A stretch of DNA of 64,000 bases from Xenorhabdus poinarii G6 (GCF_000968175.1 NZ_FO704551.1:3100001-3164000); one strand, 5' to 3'. Positions 32,744 to 41,651 are shown, counted from the first letter of the stretch. Notes: generated from the sequence alone by a model not told the origin. Numbers and translations are program-made.

Positions 32744-33586
32744 TTACTCAGGGACAACCCATTTGACTGATACATGTCCGGTACCTTCTGGAACCAGTAC
32801 TTGATGCAGCCACGGTAATACCGCCTTCATTTGCTGCGCTAATTTCCAGGGAGGATTAATAACGATCATACCTGAGGCCGTCATACCACGTTGATCGCTG
32901 TCAGGACGCACGCCAAGTTCGATTTGTAAGATGTTGCGAATACCTGTTGCTTCCAGATCTTTCACTAAGCGTTTAATCTGTTGACGCAGAACGACGGGAT
33001 ACCACAACGCATAAGTGCCTGTCGCAAAGCGCTTATATCCTTCCTGAATACCTTTAACGACATTTTGATAATCCGATTTCAATTCATAAGACGGGTCAAT
33101 CAACACAAATCCACGACGGCTTCTTGGTGGTAATTTTGATTTCAGTTGCTGAAAACCATCTTCCCGCAGAACACGGGCGCGCTTGTCGCGGGAGAATTCC
33201 GTACGCAACAAAGGATAATCACTGGAATGTAATTCACTCAGATTAAGCTCATCATGCTCCCGCAATAAGCGACGGGCAATCAGCGGAGAACCTGGATAAT
33301 AACGTAGAGAACCGTGGGGATTCAGCGCTTTCACAACCTCAATGTAAGCTGACAATGCTTCCGGGATATCATCACGTTGCCAAATACGGGCGATACCTTC
33401 CTGATACTCCCCCGTACGCTCGGCATGTGCCCCACTCAATTGATAACGACCCGCACCAGAGTGGGTATCCAGATACAAGAAAGGTTTTTCTTTGACTTTA
33501 AATGATTCAATAATCAGACTTTGCACTACGTGTTTTAACACATCAGCATGGTTGCCGGCATGAAAGCTGTGACGATAACTTAACAT
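32744..33586 (-). CDS. rlmJ: 23S rRNA (adenine-2030-N6)-methyltransferase RlmJ
   Basis: RlmJ methylates A2030 of 23S rRNA. The 280 residues equal the E. coli length and start MLSYRHSFHAGNHADVLKHV. The SAM-binding region is around LDTHSGAGRYQL. The catalytic motif IV, expected as DPPY, reads DPSY (VLIDPSYELKSDY); the change is seen directly in the DNA. C-terminal blocks FATGTYALWYPV and MIVINPPWKL are conserved. Confidence 0.94.
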   Translation of the reverse strand: MLSYRHSFHAGNHADVLKHVVQSLIIESFKVKEKPFLYLDTHSGAGRYQLSGAHAERTGEYQEGIARIWQRDDIPEALSAYIEVVKALNPHGSLRYYPGSPLIARRLLREHDELNLSELHSSDYPLLRTEFSRDKRARVLREDGFQQLKSKLPPRSRRGFVLIDPSYELKSDYQNVVKGIQEGYKRFATGTYALWYPVVLRQQIKRLVKDLEATGIRNILQIELGVRPDSDQRGMTASGMIVINPPWKLAQQMKAVLPWLHQVLVPEGTGHVSVKWVVPE

Positions 33587-33902
33587 TAATTTATTTCCTG
33601 TTGATTTTTAACTTCTTTTTATACGTTATAAGGTGGAAAATGCACTTCATCACCCCACAATCCATTGCATGAGTACGAAAACATGATAAAGCATAGTAAC
33701 AAAGTCAATGCCGTTATAGCATCTTAAAAAGAGTCAATGTCAGTGAAGGTGTGAGGAAACAGACTAACCCACAGAAGCAAAATGAGGTCGATACCTTACC
33801 GTTCATCGATAGGATTTGATAAAACGGGCGATTTTATAGAACACTTTTCGAATCCCATGCAAACTATCGTGCTAATAAACCGATAAATGAAAAAAGAAAA
33901 AG
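33587..33902. other. rlmJ upstream intergenic region
   Basis: No gene seen. This is the boundary between core genes and the accessory region. Confidence 0.45.
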
Positions 33903-34439
33903 TTATAACGCTTTTCTCCTCACTTGCTGCGCATTAGAAGGGGATATCTTGTAGTAAACTTTATCGTTTATAGATGGTTTATGCTCAATTTCTACCGAGA
34001 GAATAGCGTTATTCTTTGAAATCGCGTAATGGCTAAAATAATTTTCTTTATTTTCAGGTGGATAATAGAAGTTTGGTTTGATGAATTTTTTCTTATAAGA
34101 TTCATGGGGAGGATGATACTCATCTGAATAAACAATTTTTTTGTCTTTGACAAAAATAATTTTATAAAAAAGACTGGCTTTTTCATTAAATTTTGCCCCG
34201 ATAATATCCTCGATATCCTTGGGTTTCATGCCTTTATCAAGAATAAACATTTTATCCCAGTCAAAAGGCGTGATTTCGTTCATGTCAATCAAACAAGTGG
34301 TATTCTTCTGACAATACTTATCCGCATAATCCACAATCCCCAATTGTTTGTTATTAAACGATAAAAATAAAATGACAATCCCAAAGATTAAACCAAACAT
34401 AATCATATTGTTTTTGTTAACGACATGGAAAAACATCAT
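33903..34439 (-). CDS. Hypothetical membrane-anchored protein
   Basis: A 178-residue protein with one hydrophobic segment near the N-terminus (MIMFGLIFGIVILFLSF), probably a signal anchor with the rest in the periplasm. A pair of cysteines (KYCQKNTTCLID) and the segment MNEITPFDWDKMFIL resemble uncharacterised proteins often found near type VI effectors, where they may act as periplasmic immunity factors; this is recollection, not proof. It is AT-rich and lies alone at the start of the accessory region. Confidence 0.6.
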   Translation of the reverse strand: MMFFHVVNKNNMIMFGLIFGIVILFLSFNNKQLGIVDYADKYCQKNTTCLIDMNEITPFDWDKMFILDKGMKPKDIEDIIGAKFNEKASLFYKIIFVKDKKIVYSDEYHPPHESYKKKFIKPNFYYPPENKENYFSHYAISKNNAILSVEIEHKPSINDKVYYKISPSNAQQVRRKAL

Positions 34440-35462
34440 TCCCCCTTCATAATCAAATCGGATATGAGAAAACGGCTATTGGAATTTCAATCATGAAAAT
34501 CAATTAATTAATGCTAAATTTATCACTTCATCTTGATGACTTATGCCTATGTCATGATATTAATAAACACAATCAGAAAAAAAGCCGCCCTGCTCTTCAA
34601 CAGAGCCCTGATATTTTCTGGGGTTTACAATATGCCACGAAGGTATATCTTGAATTGTGGAGACAAAACCACATCACTCATTACTTACAAGCGATTGATA
34701 AAAATGCCGTTTGATATTGCAAGAGCGGTTTACAAGATAAAAATTGACACTTATTCTCTGTTTTTCAGCCCCAAGTGTGCTATGAACAGAGATTCTGGGT
34801 AGCGAAAAAGTATAATAAGTGTACTAACCTTTTTTTTGATTTCAAATAGAAAAATATGGTCAAGAAATAATAAATAAAGAAAATAGTTGCTAACGTGATT
34901 TAGTGATAGTTCGTAATGACTTCATGATCCCGTGCAGTTTGCTCATCACGATCCCGATTTTTCAGGCACTCTGGAACTGCCCGAAAGCCGGAATAAAAGT
35001 CAATGGACTGATATCGCTGCCGCCCTCTGATTAATTATCATTATGCCTCTCAGAACGGCCTAACTCTCACTGATTGGGACAGATATTGAGTGCCCTGTTT
35101 CCATGGCTGACAGAGAATGCCGGTGTATTGTGTATTGATTACTCTGCCAGTTGAACAAATGAATTCAACCAGAGAATAACTTCATGATTATCTGTATGAA
35201 CGCCTCCCCGTTTGCAAGGCTTCCGTTGTTCTGACATTGACGAGTAGTTGCAGCTCTGTATCCGGCCTTATTGCAGCCAGAGCTGCGGGCCACTATGAGA
35301 TTCGCTGACTCACGCCTTATTCTCCTGGCGGGCTTTATGCCCGATAAATCATTCAGGTTTAGTGAGTCCCGGTCTTACCGTCTTTGTCATCACTCTGGCT
35401 GCCATAGCAACTTTTCAGCATTTACCCTTTTATAAAGAGTTAATATTTATCAGTATCAACGA
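34440..35462. other. Gene-free region with IS110 right end and decayed DNA
   Basis: No convincing gene was found; frames at 34511-34802 overlap one another and resemble nothing known. The part nearest the transposase (about 35150-35462) is GC-richer, non-coding and rich in short pairings. In the IS1111 branch of the IS110 family such a region downstream of the transposase encodes the bridge RNA. The outer element boundary could not be fixed. Confidence 0.4.
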
Positions 35463-36482
35463 TTAATAGGGTCTGATACTGACATGATTTTTGTCGTATT
35501 GACGGGCATGAGCCGCTATTGCCCATACTGTTCGCGCCAGTTTATTTGCCATCGCCACGATAGCGACACTGGTCGGACGCCGTTTTTTCAGTTCCGTTAT
35601 CCATGGACCGGGTTCTTTAGCCAGTAAGGCGGCAGCCCTAGCCCCATGGATAAACAGGGTCCGCAGATAGGTGTCGCCGCGTTTGCTTATTCCCAACAAA
35701 CGGACTTTCCCGCCTGAACCTGTCTGTTTTGGCACCAGACCGATATAGGCTGCAAACTCACGCCCAGATTTAAACACGGATGCTTCCCCCATAGTGGCAA
35801 CCGCCGCCGTAGCGATTAATGGCCCCACACCGGGGATTTCCATCAGTCGCCTACAGGTTTCACTCTGTTTCGCCACACTGATAAGCTGTTTTTCAAGACC
35901 CTCTATCAGGGAGTCCAATTCGCTCAGCCTGTTGTATTGGTCTTCCAGTACTGTGATGAGATAAGGCGGCAGCTTCGTTTTCATTCGCTCCAAAGCTGCC
36001 GGTAGTTCCCTGTCCATCGCTGCCCGGCCTTTGTGGATAGTTTCACTAAATTCCAGCAGCGTCCCGTGTAGGGCATTAATCTGCGCAGTTCGGAACTTCA
36101 CCCGTTGTCTACGTGAACGGTGCAGGACCAGTATTGACTGCTGTTCTTCCGTTTTGACGGCGATTGCTTTACCGAGTTGCTGTACCGCCATCCAAATAGC
36201 ACGGGCATCCATCACGTCATTTTTATTGCCCATGACGAATGCTTTGACGAAGCGACCCTGCATCAATTTGACTTTATGCCCCTGCTTTTCGAGTTCGCGT
36301 GCCCAGTGCTGAGCGCCTCCACAGGCTTCCATACCAATCAAGCAGGGCTCTCTGTTACTGAAAAACGTCAGAAAATCCTGACTACGCAACTGCTTATCAA
36401 CCACTTCACCTGTGTGTTCATTAATGAAGTGAATCTGGATCAGATGTTTTGCAATATCAACACCAACCGGTATATATTTCAT
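35463..36482 (-). CDS. IS110-family transposase
   Basis: The start MKYIPVGVDIAKHLIQIHF gives 339 residues; the frame is open 34 codons upstream, in the element's left end. The DEDD RuvC-like residues are visible in GVDIAK, GMEACGG and NDVMDARAI, and the C-terminal transposase_20 domain has IPGVGPLIATAAVA and the serine region KQTGSGGKVRLLGISKRGDT. Family members recombine without terminal repeats, guided by a bridge RNA. The leader 36483-36600 contains a short repeat GTGGAGCCTC/GAGACTCCAC. The protein looks complete. Confidence 0.93.
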   Translation of the reverse strand: MKYIPVGVDIAKHLIQIHFINEHTGEVVDKQLRSQDFLTFFSNREPCLIGMEACGGAQHWARELEKQGHKVKLMQGRFVKAFVMGNKNDVMDARAIWMAVQQLGKAIAVKTEEQQSILVLHRSRRQRVKFRTAQINALHGTLLEFSETIHKGRAAMDRELPAALERMKTKLPPYLITVLEDQYNRLSELDSLIEGLEKQLISVAKQSETCRRLMEIPGVGPLIATAAVATMGEASVFKSGREFAAYIGLVPKQTGSGGKVRLLGISKRGDTYLRTLFIHGARAAALLAKEPGPWITELKKRRPTSVAIVAMANKLARTVWAIAAHARQYDKNHVSIRPY

Positions 36483-36721
36483 GTTGTGGAGTCTCCAGTC
36501 TGAGGGAGCTTTATGCATCCCGTATTGGGCACTATGATGCCGGGAATCTGTGAGGCTCCACACCTGCATGTATTTTTCCTTCATCCATCAATGTGCTCCC
36601 TATTTTATGAATGGGGGAGCATTCATCTCATTCTCTTTTTTATTATTTTCCGTAAATAGGCAGTCACCAATACAAAAGAGGTTGGGGAGAGGATAGAAAG
36701 ATGTCCGATATTTCTTGACCG

Positions 36722-36943
36722 CTACACCAAATAAATTCTTTCTTTCGGCAAAAAAGCATAAGCCATGTCCAATTTATTCATTTTCACCAATTCATGAATA
36801 TAATGTGCTCTACTCGTCATATCCTCTATATTTATAATCCATTGATTTACATGATTTTCCACCTTTTTATTACGCAGGCCAATCTGTACAGTTGTGTGTA
36901 AAATGCGCATATTGAGCTGTTTTTTATATGTGAACATCGTCAC
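36722..36943 (-). CDS. Small hypothetical protein
   Basis: A possible 73-residue protein starting MTMFTYKKQLNMRILHTTVQ and ending LPKERIYLV. It lies between the IS110 copy and the terminator-like hairpin at 37001. No family was recognised; it may be a remnant. Confidence 0.35.
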   Translation of the reverse strand: MTMFTYKKQLNMRILHTTVQIGLRNKKVENHVNQWIINIEDMTSRAHYIHELVKMNKLDMAYAFLPKERIYLV

Positions 36944-37000
36944 TCTATTTCCTCACTTTATTGTCATTGATGCTGGTGTCCGAGGATATCGATTATGGTA

Positions 37001-37034
37001 GAAAGCAGAAAGATCGCGGGGACCTTTCCGGCTT
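37001..37034 (-). terminator. Degenerate copy of the Rhs-module hairpin
   Basis: GAAAGCAGAAAGATC...GACCTTTCCGGCTTT closely matches the hairpin at 50418-50451 and lies 24 bases after the end of the interrupted immunity gene. The left arm has lost pairing bases. Confidence 0.6.
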
Positions 37035-37131
37035 TATCTCATGGCTTATTGAATTGACTACCTTGGGCTAAATTCAAAATAATTACCCATAAAAACAATA
37101 ACGTTAGATAAACTGAAGCCTAAAAGTCCTA

Positions 37132-38050
37132 GGCCGTGTCCCTTAATGTAAATTGGTAGTATTATCATCTAAACGGTTTTCAATATAGGAAAAGATGATG
37201 GCACGCTACGACATTCCTGATGACGCATGGATATTGATAGAATCTTGTTTGCCCCTGGTTCATTCAGAACGGGCAGGACGTCCCTATGTTGAACACCGTC
37301 GTGTGATGAATGGGATGTTCTGGGTATTGTGCTCTGGAGCACCGTGGCGCGACTTACCGGAACGCTATGGGCCTTGGAAAACGGTCTATAACCGATTTAA
37401 TCGTTGGTCAAAATCGGGCATTATCAACAAGATATTTAATCGGTTACTGTCCGTTCTGGATGAAAAAGGTTTGATTGACTGGACTGAAATTTGCCTAGAT
37501 GGCAGCCATATTCGCGCCAGTAAAGAGGCCGCCGGCGCGAAAAAAAACAGCCCGATATCGCTGACGATCATGCGCTGGGTCGCTCACGCGGTGGTTATGG
37601 CACCAAAATCCACCTGGCAACAGACCGAAAGGGTTTTCCCCTCAACCTAATATTGACCGCAGGGCAAGCCCATGAAAGTCAATCCGCCATTCCGTTGCTC
37701 GATGGCATTGGCGTCCAACGCAAAAATGGTTTCATGAAACGACGTGGCAAAGCCGTGCTGGCCGATAAAGGTTATTCGGGCGGAAAACTGCGCGGTTATC
37801 TGCGTAAATTGAGGGTCAAGAGCATTATTCCGTATAAAATCAATGAAAAAGGCAGTACTGATGGCCGCACAAAATTTGATAAACAGGCTTATCGTGACCG
37901 GAATGTGGTCGAACGCTGTTTCGGTTTTCTGAAAGGGAATCGGCGTATCGCAACCCGTTACGAAAAAACCGCCCGGAACTATTTATCGATGGTGAAATTA
38001 GGCTGTATTCGACTCTTTTACAAGCGGTTATATAATTAAGGGACACAACC
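37132..38050 (+). mobile_element. IS5-family (IS427-type) insertion sequence
   Basis: The ends GGCCGTGTCCCTTAA (37132-37146) and TTAAGGGACACAACC (38036-38050) are inverted repeats with 13 of 15 matches. The flanks show a TA on both sides, the expected target duplication of this group. The element is about 919 bases long and holds the transposase in two frames. It splits an immunity-like gene. Confidence 0.9.
37195..38039 (+). CDS. IS5-family transposase in two frames (frameshift fusion)
   Basis: The first frame starts MMARYDIPDDAWILIESCL and contains the DUF4096-like N-terminal domain and the first catalytic Asp in CLDGSHIRASK. The remainder (residues ILTAGQAHESQSAIPLL, then ADKGYSGGKLRGYL and the last catalytic Glu in RNVVERCFGFLKG) is in the -1 frame and ends at 38039. 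The change of frame falls near a run of eight A at 37540-37547, as in many IS427-type elements that use programmed -1 frameshifting. If so the transposase is functional; a plain mutation is the alternative. Confidence 0.85.
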
Positions 38051-38401
38051 TAGAACCTCAATAAACCATGACAAATGTTCACCTATTTCTGGAATATCTT
38101 TTTCTTTTATTGATAAAAAACAGATTGCTAGGCGCGCCATTAAAAGTGGTTTATCTTTAAAATTTCTAATTCCATCATTGCTATCAACATAATTCCACCA
38201 AAATGATAAAGCAGCCTCTCTATCATCATCGGCTTTACTATCCTTTAAGTATTTGTAATTTGAATAGGATCATTCTCACAACCCTCAAATGTTATATTTA
38301 ACATATCCGTTACTTTTAGCAAAAAATTCAAATATAACTGAATACAAGACTTACGATTTCCGGGCCATTTAATCAAATCAATATTCACAGTCATTCAAAT
38401 T

Positions 38402-38617
38402 TCACTCCAAAATTTTCAGCACATAACTACAGTTTGCACACGCAGGTTTAGGCGATTTATATGCTACTTCTGAAATACCTATATTTAAGGACTTAAATGT
38501 GGCATTTGTTAGATTTTCAAGACCAATATTTAACGCTTGATCAAGATAGGATATTTCAGTACATCTACCATGTTCAGTGAGCAGAAAACAAGCCACTCTT
38601 AACAGAATAAATCTGGC
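38402..38617 (-). pseudogene. Deaminase-type Rhs toxin tip, 5' end lost
   Basis: The minus-strand frame reads RVACFLLTEHGRCTEISYLDQ and ends SPKPACANCSYVLKILE. The C-T-E triad in GRCTE and the C-x-x-C in ACANC are the zinc-binding signature of YwqJ-like and related nucleic-acid deaminase toxins. Only about 70 residues remain; a stop lies just upstream and no Rhs core is joined to it. An immunity-like gene starts six bases downstream. It is likely non-functional unless used as a donor for recombination into the intact rhs gene. Confidence 0.65.
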
Positions 38618-38636
38618 AGACCATAGGATCTACCGA

Positions 38637-39092
38637 CTATTTTATATGTAACTTTTTTAAGTATTGCATAGCGGCTCTATACGCCCCTATTGAGCTAGGA
38701 TTCAAGTCTTCCATCCACTCAAAAAATCTTTTTGCGTGTTCACTCATAGCAATTAAAAATTCTTCCTTTTCAATAGAAGTCTTAACTTCTGAATAGCAAT
38801 TTACACTAACGAGTACTCTATTTCCCTTTGATGGGGTGAATTTAACTTCTATCGGTTGATCTGGAAAATAACACTTAAACTCTCGATTATCATATAATGC
38901 CGATAATCCCTCTGCCAAATAACACCAAAAATCATCAATATAATCATACATTGACTTATCAATCAGGCTAATACCATTTATAGTTAACTCTAAGGCACCA
39001 TCAATGCAATCAGCATTTTTAAACCTCCCATTATATTGAAAAACATCAATATATTCATCTTTTATTTTAATATATGTGTTTATGCTTATCAT
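38637..39092 (-). CDS. Putative orphan immunity protein
   Basis: A 151-residue cytoplasmic protein starting MISINTYIKIKDEYIDVFQY, with an acidic, aromatic-rich middle (YDYIDDFWCYLAEGLSALYD). No family was recognised. It starts 28 bases after a decayed Rhs tip, so an immunity role is inferred from position. The frame is intact although its toxin is damaged. Confidence 0.6.
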   Translation of the reverse strand: MISINTYIKIKDEYIDVFQYNGRFKNADCIDGALELTINGISLIDKSMYDYIDDFWCYLAEGLSALYDNREFKCYFPDQPIEVKFTPSKGNRVLVSVNCYSEVKTSIEKEEFLIAMSEHAKRFFEWMEDLNPSSIGAYRAAMQYLKKLHIK

Positions 39093-39120
39093 AGTTTACC
39101 TGGATAAAATTAGCTTCTTC

Positions 39121-39520
39121 TTACATTTTTAAAACCAACTCCATAATCTTAGCTTTTATATTGAACAGTAATTTATAATTTACCGACACTTCCTTAACTA
39201 TTACGGTATCTCTATTTTTCTTCATCACATTCCCGATAGCATCGGTAATATCATTTATTGACATTATAGGAAAAAAACTCTGCTTGTCCTTTATTGAACC
39301 ATCCCAATAATCAGGGTTATGCCATTCAAGAAAAGAAAGCCGCTTTTTCGGCATGATCTGAGAAGTGGCCACAATCCAGGCGACTCAAACCCAAGACAAT
39401 GGATTATACAGAATTAGTTCCCCCCACAAACCCTATGGGTCGGGCTAAATGTACCGAGCCATCTACGGATTATAGTAACAAAAACAGTTATAATACAACC
39501 CACTCTCACCGTTCTCATAT
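39121..39520 (-). pseudogene. Decayed Rhs core end with toxin tip
   Basis: On the minus strand the frame reads YENGESGLYYNCFCYYNP, stop, MARYI, stop, PDP, stop, GLWG. This is a degraded form of the Rhs core end [34 protein letters not shown] seen at 44.7 kb. The same frame then runs into about 83 residues of toxin (KKRLSFLEWHNPDYWDGSI, KQSFFPIMSINDITDAIGN) ending at 39121. The toxin may be a nuclease of the EndoU kind, judged only from the SFFP segment; this is weak. A TGA also separates core and toxin. Confidence 0.7.
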
Positions 39521-39539
39521 TAACTACAGAAAGAATAAG

Positions 39540-39570
39540 TTCGGAAGATCACAGGAATCTTTTCGGCTAT
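39540..39570 (-). terminator. Copy of the Rhs-module hairpin
   Basis: TTCGGAAGATCACAGGAATC followed by TTTTCGGCTAT matches the hairpin at 50418-50451 with few changes and lies just after the orphan immunity gene ending at 39584. Confidence 0.65.
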
Positions 39571-39583
39571 AAAATCTAATCCA

Positions 39584-39877
39584 TTATAATTTTTGCATTG
39601 CTAGTTGAATTTTCTCTTCTAATTCAAATAAATTACTTGCTGAGTCTAGATAAACAGGATTTTCCCAGTTAAATTCTTTAATTAATACCAACTTAAACTT
39701 CCCATCAATTTCGAATGAAGGTTTCCAGCCTATATCTAAAAGATACCCATTAGGAAATTCTACCTGCAACATATCTTCTTTTAATTCATCAAGTTGATTC
39801 TTAAGTGGGATATCATCACTAATAGAAAAATCATTGAAAATGATCACTCCACTTTTTTCTAAAAAATCAATATTCAT
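39584..39877 (-). CDS. Putative orphan immunity protein
   Basis: A 97-residue protein starting MNIDFLEKSGVIIFNDFSIS. No family was named with confidence. It starts 15 bases after the stop of a damaged Rhs tip and is followed by the module hairpin, so it is taken as that toxin's immunity gene. The frame is intact. Confidence 0.6.
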   Translation of the reverse strand: MNIDFLEKSGVIIFNDFSISDDIPLKNQLDELKEDMLQVEFPNGYLLDIGWKPSFEIDGKFKLVLIKEFNWENPVYLDSASNLFELEEKIQLAMQKL

Positions 39878-39892
39878 TATCTTGTAAACTTC

Positions 39893-40111
39893 CTAAATTC
39901 GTTCAGAGAGATTGGATATCTGTGATATAGTACCACAGCTATATTCAACTCTGATCCATTGACTTGGTGTACCTTCATTAGCCTCGATAATTTCCCCTAT
40001 ACCTTGAACTTTTCAATGCTTACCATTCGTAACTGGTTGGCCCGTTTTATAAACATAACGTTCTAACTCTTCAATATTAATCTCTGTAAGATAAGATTGC
40101 GTCTGGCGTTA
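39893..40111 (-). pseudogene. Rhs toxin tip fragment with nonsense codon
   Basis: The minus-strand frame reads SYLTEINIEELERYVYKTGQ PVTNGKH, a TGA at 40013-40015, then KVQGIGEIIEANEGTPSQW IRVEYSCGTISQI and a stop at 39893. This resembles C-terminal ends of Rhs toxins with a W-x-RVE-x-S-GT pattern. The TGA may come from a tryptophan TGG. Its upstream part was removed by the IS110 insertion beginning near 40112. Confidence 0.6.
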
Positions 40112-40205
40112 ACTGTAGTGATGTGATGGACGTCCCCCTCTTCAGTTGTAAACAGTGTCATCGTTAACTTGATACTGAATACATTGCATTTCGGGAGTAT
40201 TTCTC

Positions 40206-41234
40206 ATGAACATAATCAAAGTGGTGGGTATTGATCTCGCTAAAAATGTTTTCCAGGTCTGTGTCTGGTTAACGGATAACTCTATCGCCTGGAACAAAAA
40301 AGTCTCACGGCAAAAATTGCTGGATACACTCCGGGCGTTTCCGCCCAATACCCTTATTGCGATGGAGGCTTGCCAGGGAGCTCATTATTGGGGAAGAACG
40401 CTCCAGGCTATGGGCTATGCCGTCCGGCTTATTCCGACTCAGTATGTCAAGGCACTCTGTAAAAATCAGAAAAACGATGCCAATGATGCGCTGGCTATCT
40501 GTGAAACCTCCTGCCGTCCCGGGATTCATTTTGTTCCGGTCAAAACGGTTGAGCAGCAGGATATCAAAGCCCTGCGCAGTGCCCGGCAACTCGTGGTAGA
40601 ACAGCGTACCACCCTGGTTAATCAAATCCGGGCATTGCTTGTCGAACAGGGGATCGTTATCCCAGCAGGCATTCAGCAACTCCGGCACGCCCTGCCTGAT
40701 ATTCTGGAAGAGGGAAACAATGCCTTATCCTTTGTTCTGCGCCGCCTTCTCCATTCGTTGCAGGAAGATATGCAGCGATTTGATGTCCGTATTTACGACA
40801 TGGATAAAGAAATTCAGGCCGTTTCAAGCCAGCAATCGGGTTATGCCCATTTACTGACCATTCCCGGTGTGGGGCCACTGATTGCCGCCGCTTTTGTCAG
40901 TGAAGTCAATGCAGAACAATTCCAAAATGGTCGTCAGCTTTCAGCCTGGTGTGGGCTGGTTCCACGCCAATACAGTTCTGGGGGAAAAAACCGTCTGTCT
41001 GGTATGACCAAACAGGGCAACCGTCACTTGCGAACGTTAATCATTCACGGTGCCCGTGCGGTGATGCGCTGTTGTCAAAAACGTGAGGATGTTCTGGGCG
41101 GATGGTTAAGAAAATTAATTGCCCGATGTGGCTTCATGAAGGCAACGGTCGCCTTGGCCAACAAACTGGTGCGTATTATCTGGCGAATTTTAAAGGATGA
41201 TGTTGATTTTATGATGAAGAAAGCCGTGAATTAA
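40206..41234 (+). CDS. IS110-family transposase (second copy, different subgroup)
   Basis: A 342-residue transposase starting MNIIKVVGIDLAKNVFQVCV. The DEDD residues lie in GIDLAKN, AMEACQGAHYW and NDANDALAI; the C-terminal domain has IPGVGPLIAAAFVSE and SSGGKNRLSGMTKQGNRHL. It is not closely alike to the copy at 35.5 kb. The IS66 element starts three bases after its stop codon, so the downstream end of this IS, where a bridge RNA could be encoded, has been displaced. Confidence 0.93.
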   Translation: MNIIKVVGIDLAKNVFQVCVWLTDNSIAWNKKVSRQKLLDTLRAFPPNTLIAMEACQGAHYWGRTLQAMGYAVRLIPTQYVKALCKNQKNDANDALAICETSCRPGIHFVPVKTVEQQDIKALRSARQLVVEQRTTLVNQIRALLVEQGIVIPAGIQQLRHALPDILEEGNNALSFVLRRLLHSLQEDMQRFDVRIYDMDKEIQAVSSQQSGYAHLLTIPGVGPLIAAAFVSEVNAEQFQNGRQLSAWCGLVPRQYSSGGKNRLSGMTKQGNRHLRTLIIHGARAVMRCCQKREDVLGGWLRKLIARCGFMKATVALANKLVRIIWRILKDDVDFMMKKAVN

Positions 41235-41321
41235 CCGTAAGCGTACGGGGAACCCCACCTAGCCAGGATAAATCCATTGATTAAACTAGTTTCACCTATT
41301 ATGATGATGGAAAAAACTCAC

Positions 41322-41651
41322 ATGAGCCAATCCAGGTTTACTCAAGCCGAGTGGCGGGACCTGTTTGAACAGCAGAAAAAATCCGAACTGACTGTCCCGC
41401 AGTTTTGCCAAAAAATCGGTGTGTCGACAACCCGGTTCTATCACCACCGCCAACGCACCTCCCATCCACCAGACAAGCCGTCTGGGCTGGCTTCACCGTC
41501 TGCTTTTATTAAAGTCAGCACCGCTCAGAAAAAATCCGCCTCATCCAGCACACTCCCCATCTTATTTGAGACACCACATGGCACACTGCGTTTTCCTGCC
41601 GGCACGGATAAGCATGTTATCATTGCGATTATTCGGGGGCTCGCCGCATGA
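41322..41651 (+). CDS. tnpA: IS66 accessory protein TnpA
   Basis: About 109 residues from MSQSRFTQAEWRDLFEQQKK; a start at 41301-41307 is possible. The N-terminal helix-turn-helix-like segment (LTVPQFCQKIGVSTTRFYHHRQ) is typical of IS66 TnpA. It overlaps tnpB by four bases (ATGA). Confidence 0.88.
   Translation: MSQSRFTQAEWRDLFEQQKKSELTVPQFCQKIGVSTTRFYHHRQRTSHPPDKPSGLASPSAFIKVSTAQKKSASSSTLPILFETPHGTLRFPAGTDKHVIIAIIRGLAA

Larger units (their letters stand above)
37058..38395 (-). pseudogene. Immunity-like gene broken by IS5 and a frameshift
   Basis: On the minus strand an ATG at 38395 opens MTVNIDLIKWPGNRKSCIQ and continues for about 49 codons before a one-base frame change near 38260. The next frame runs KYLKDSKADDDREAALSFWW...GEHLSWFIEVL up to the IS5 insertion at 38051. 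On the other side of the IS, once one TA is removed, the same frame continues GLLGFSLSNVIVFMGNYFEF SPR to a TAG at 37058. The restored protein would have about 140 residues. It begins six bases after a deaminase-type toxin tip, so it was very probably that toxin's immunity gene. No family was named. Confidence 0.8.

Noticed and set aside
34511..34802. Two overlapping plus-strand frames of 67 and 89 residues
   Set aside because: They overlap in different frames, lack similarity and lie in decayed DNA next to an IS; neither could be supported as a gene.
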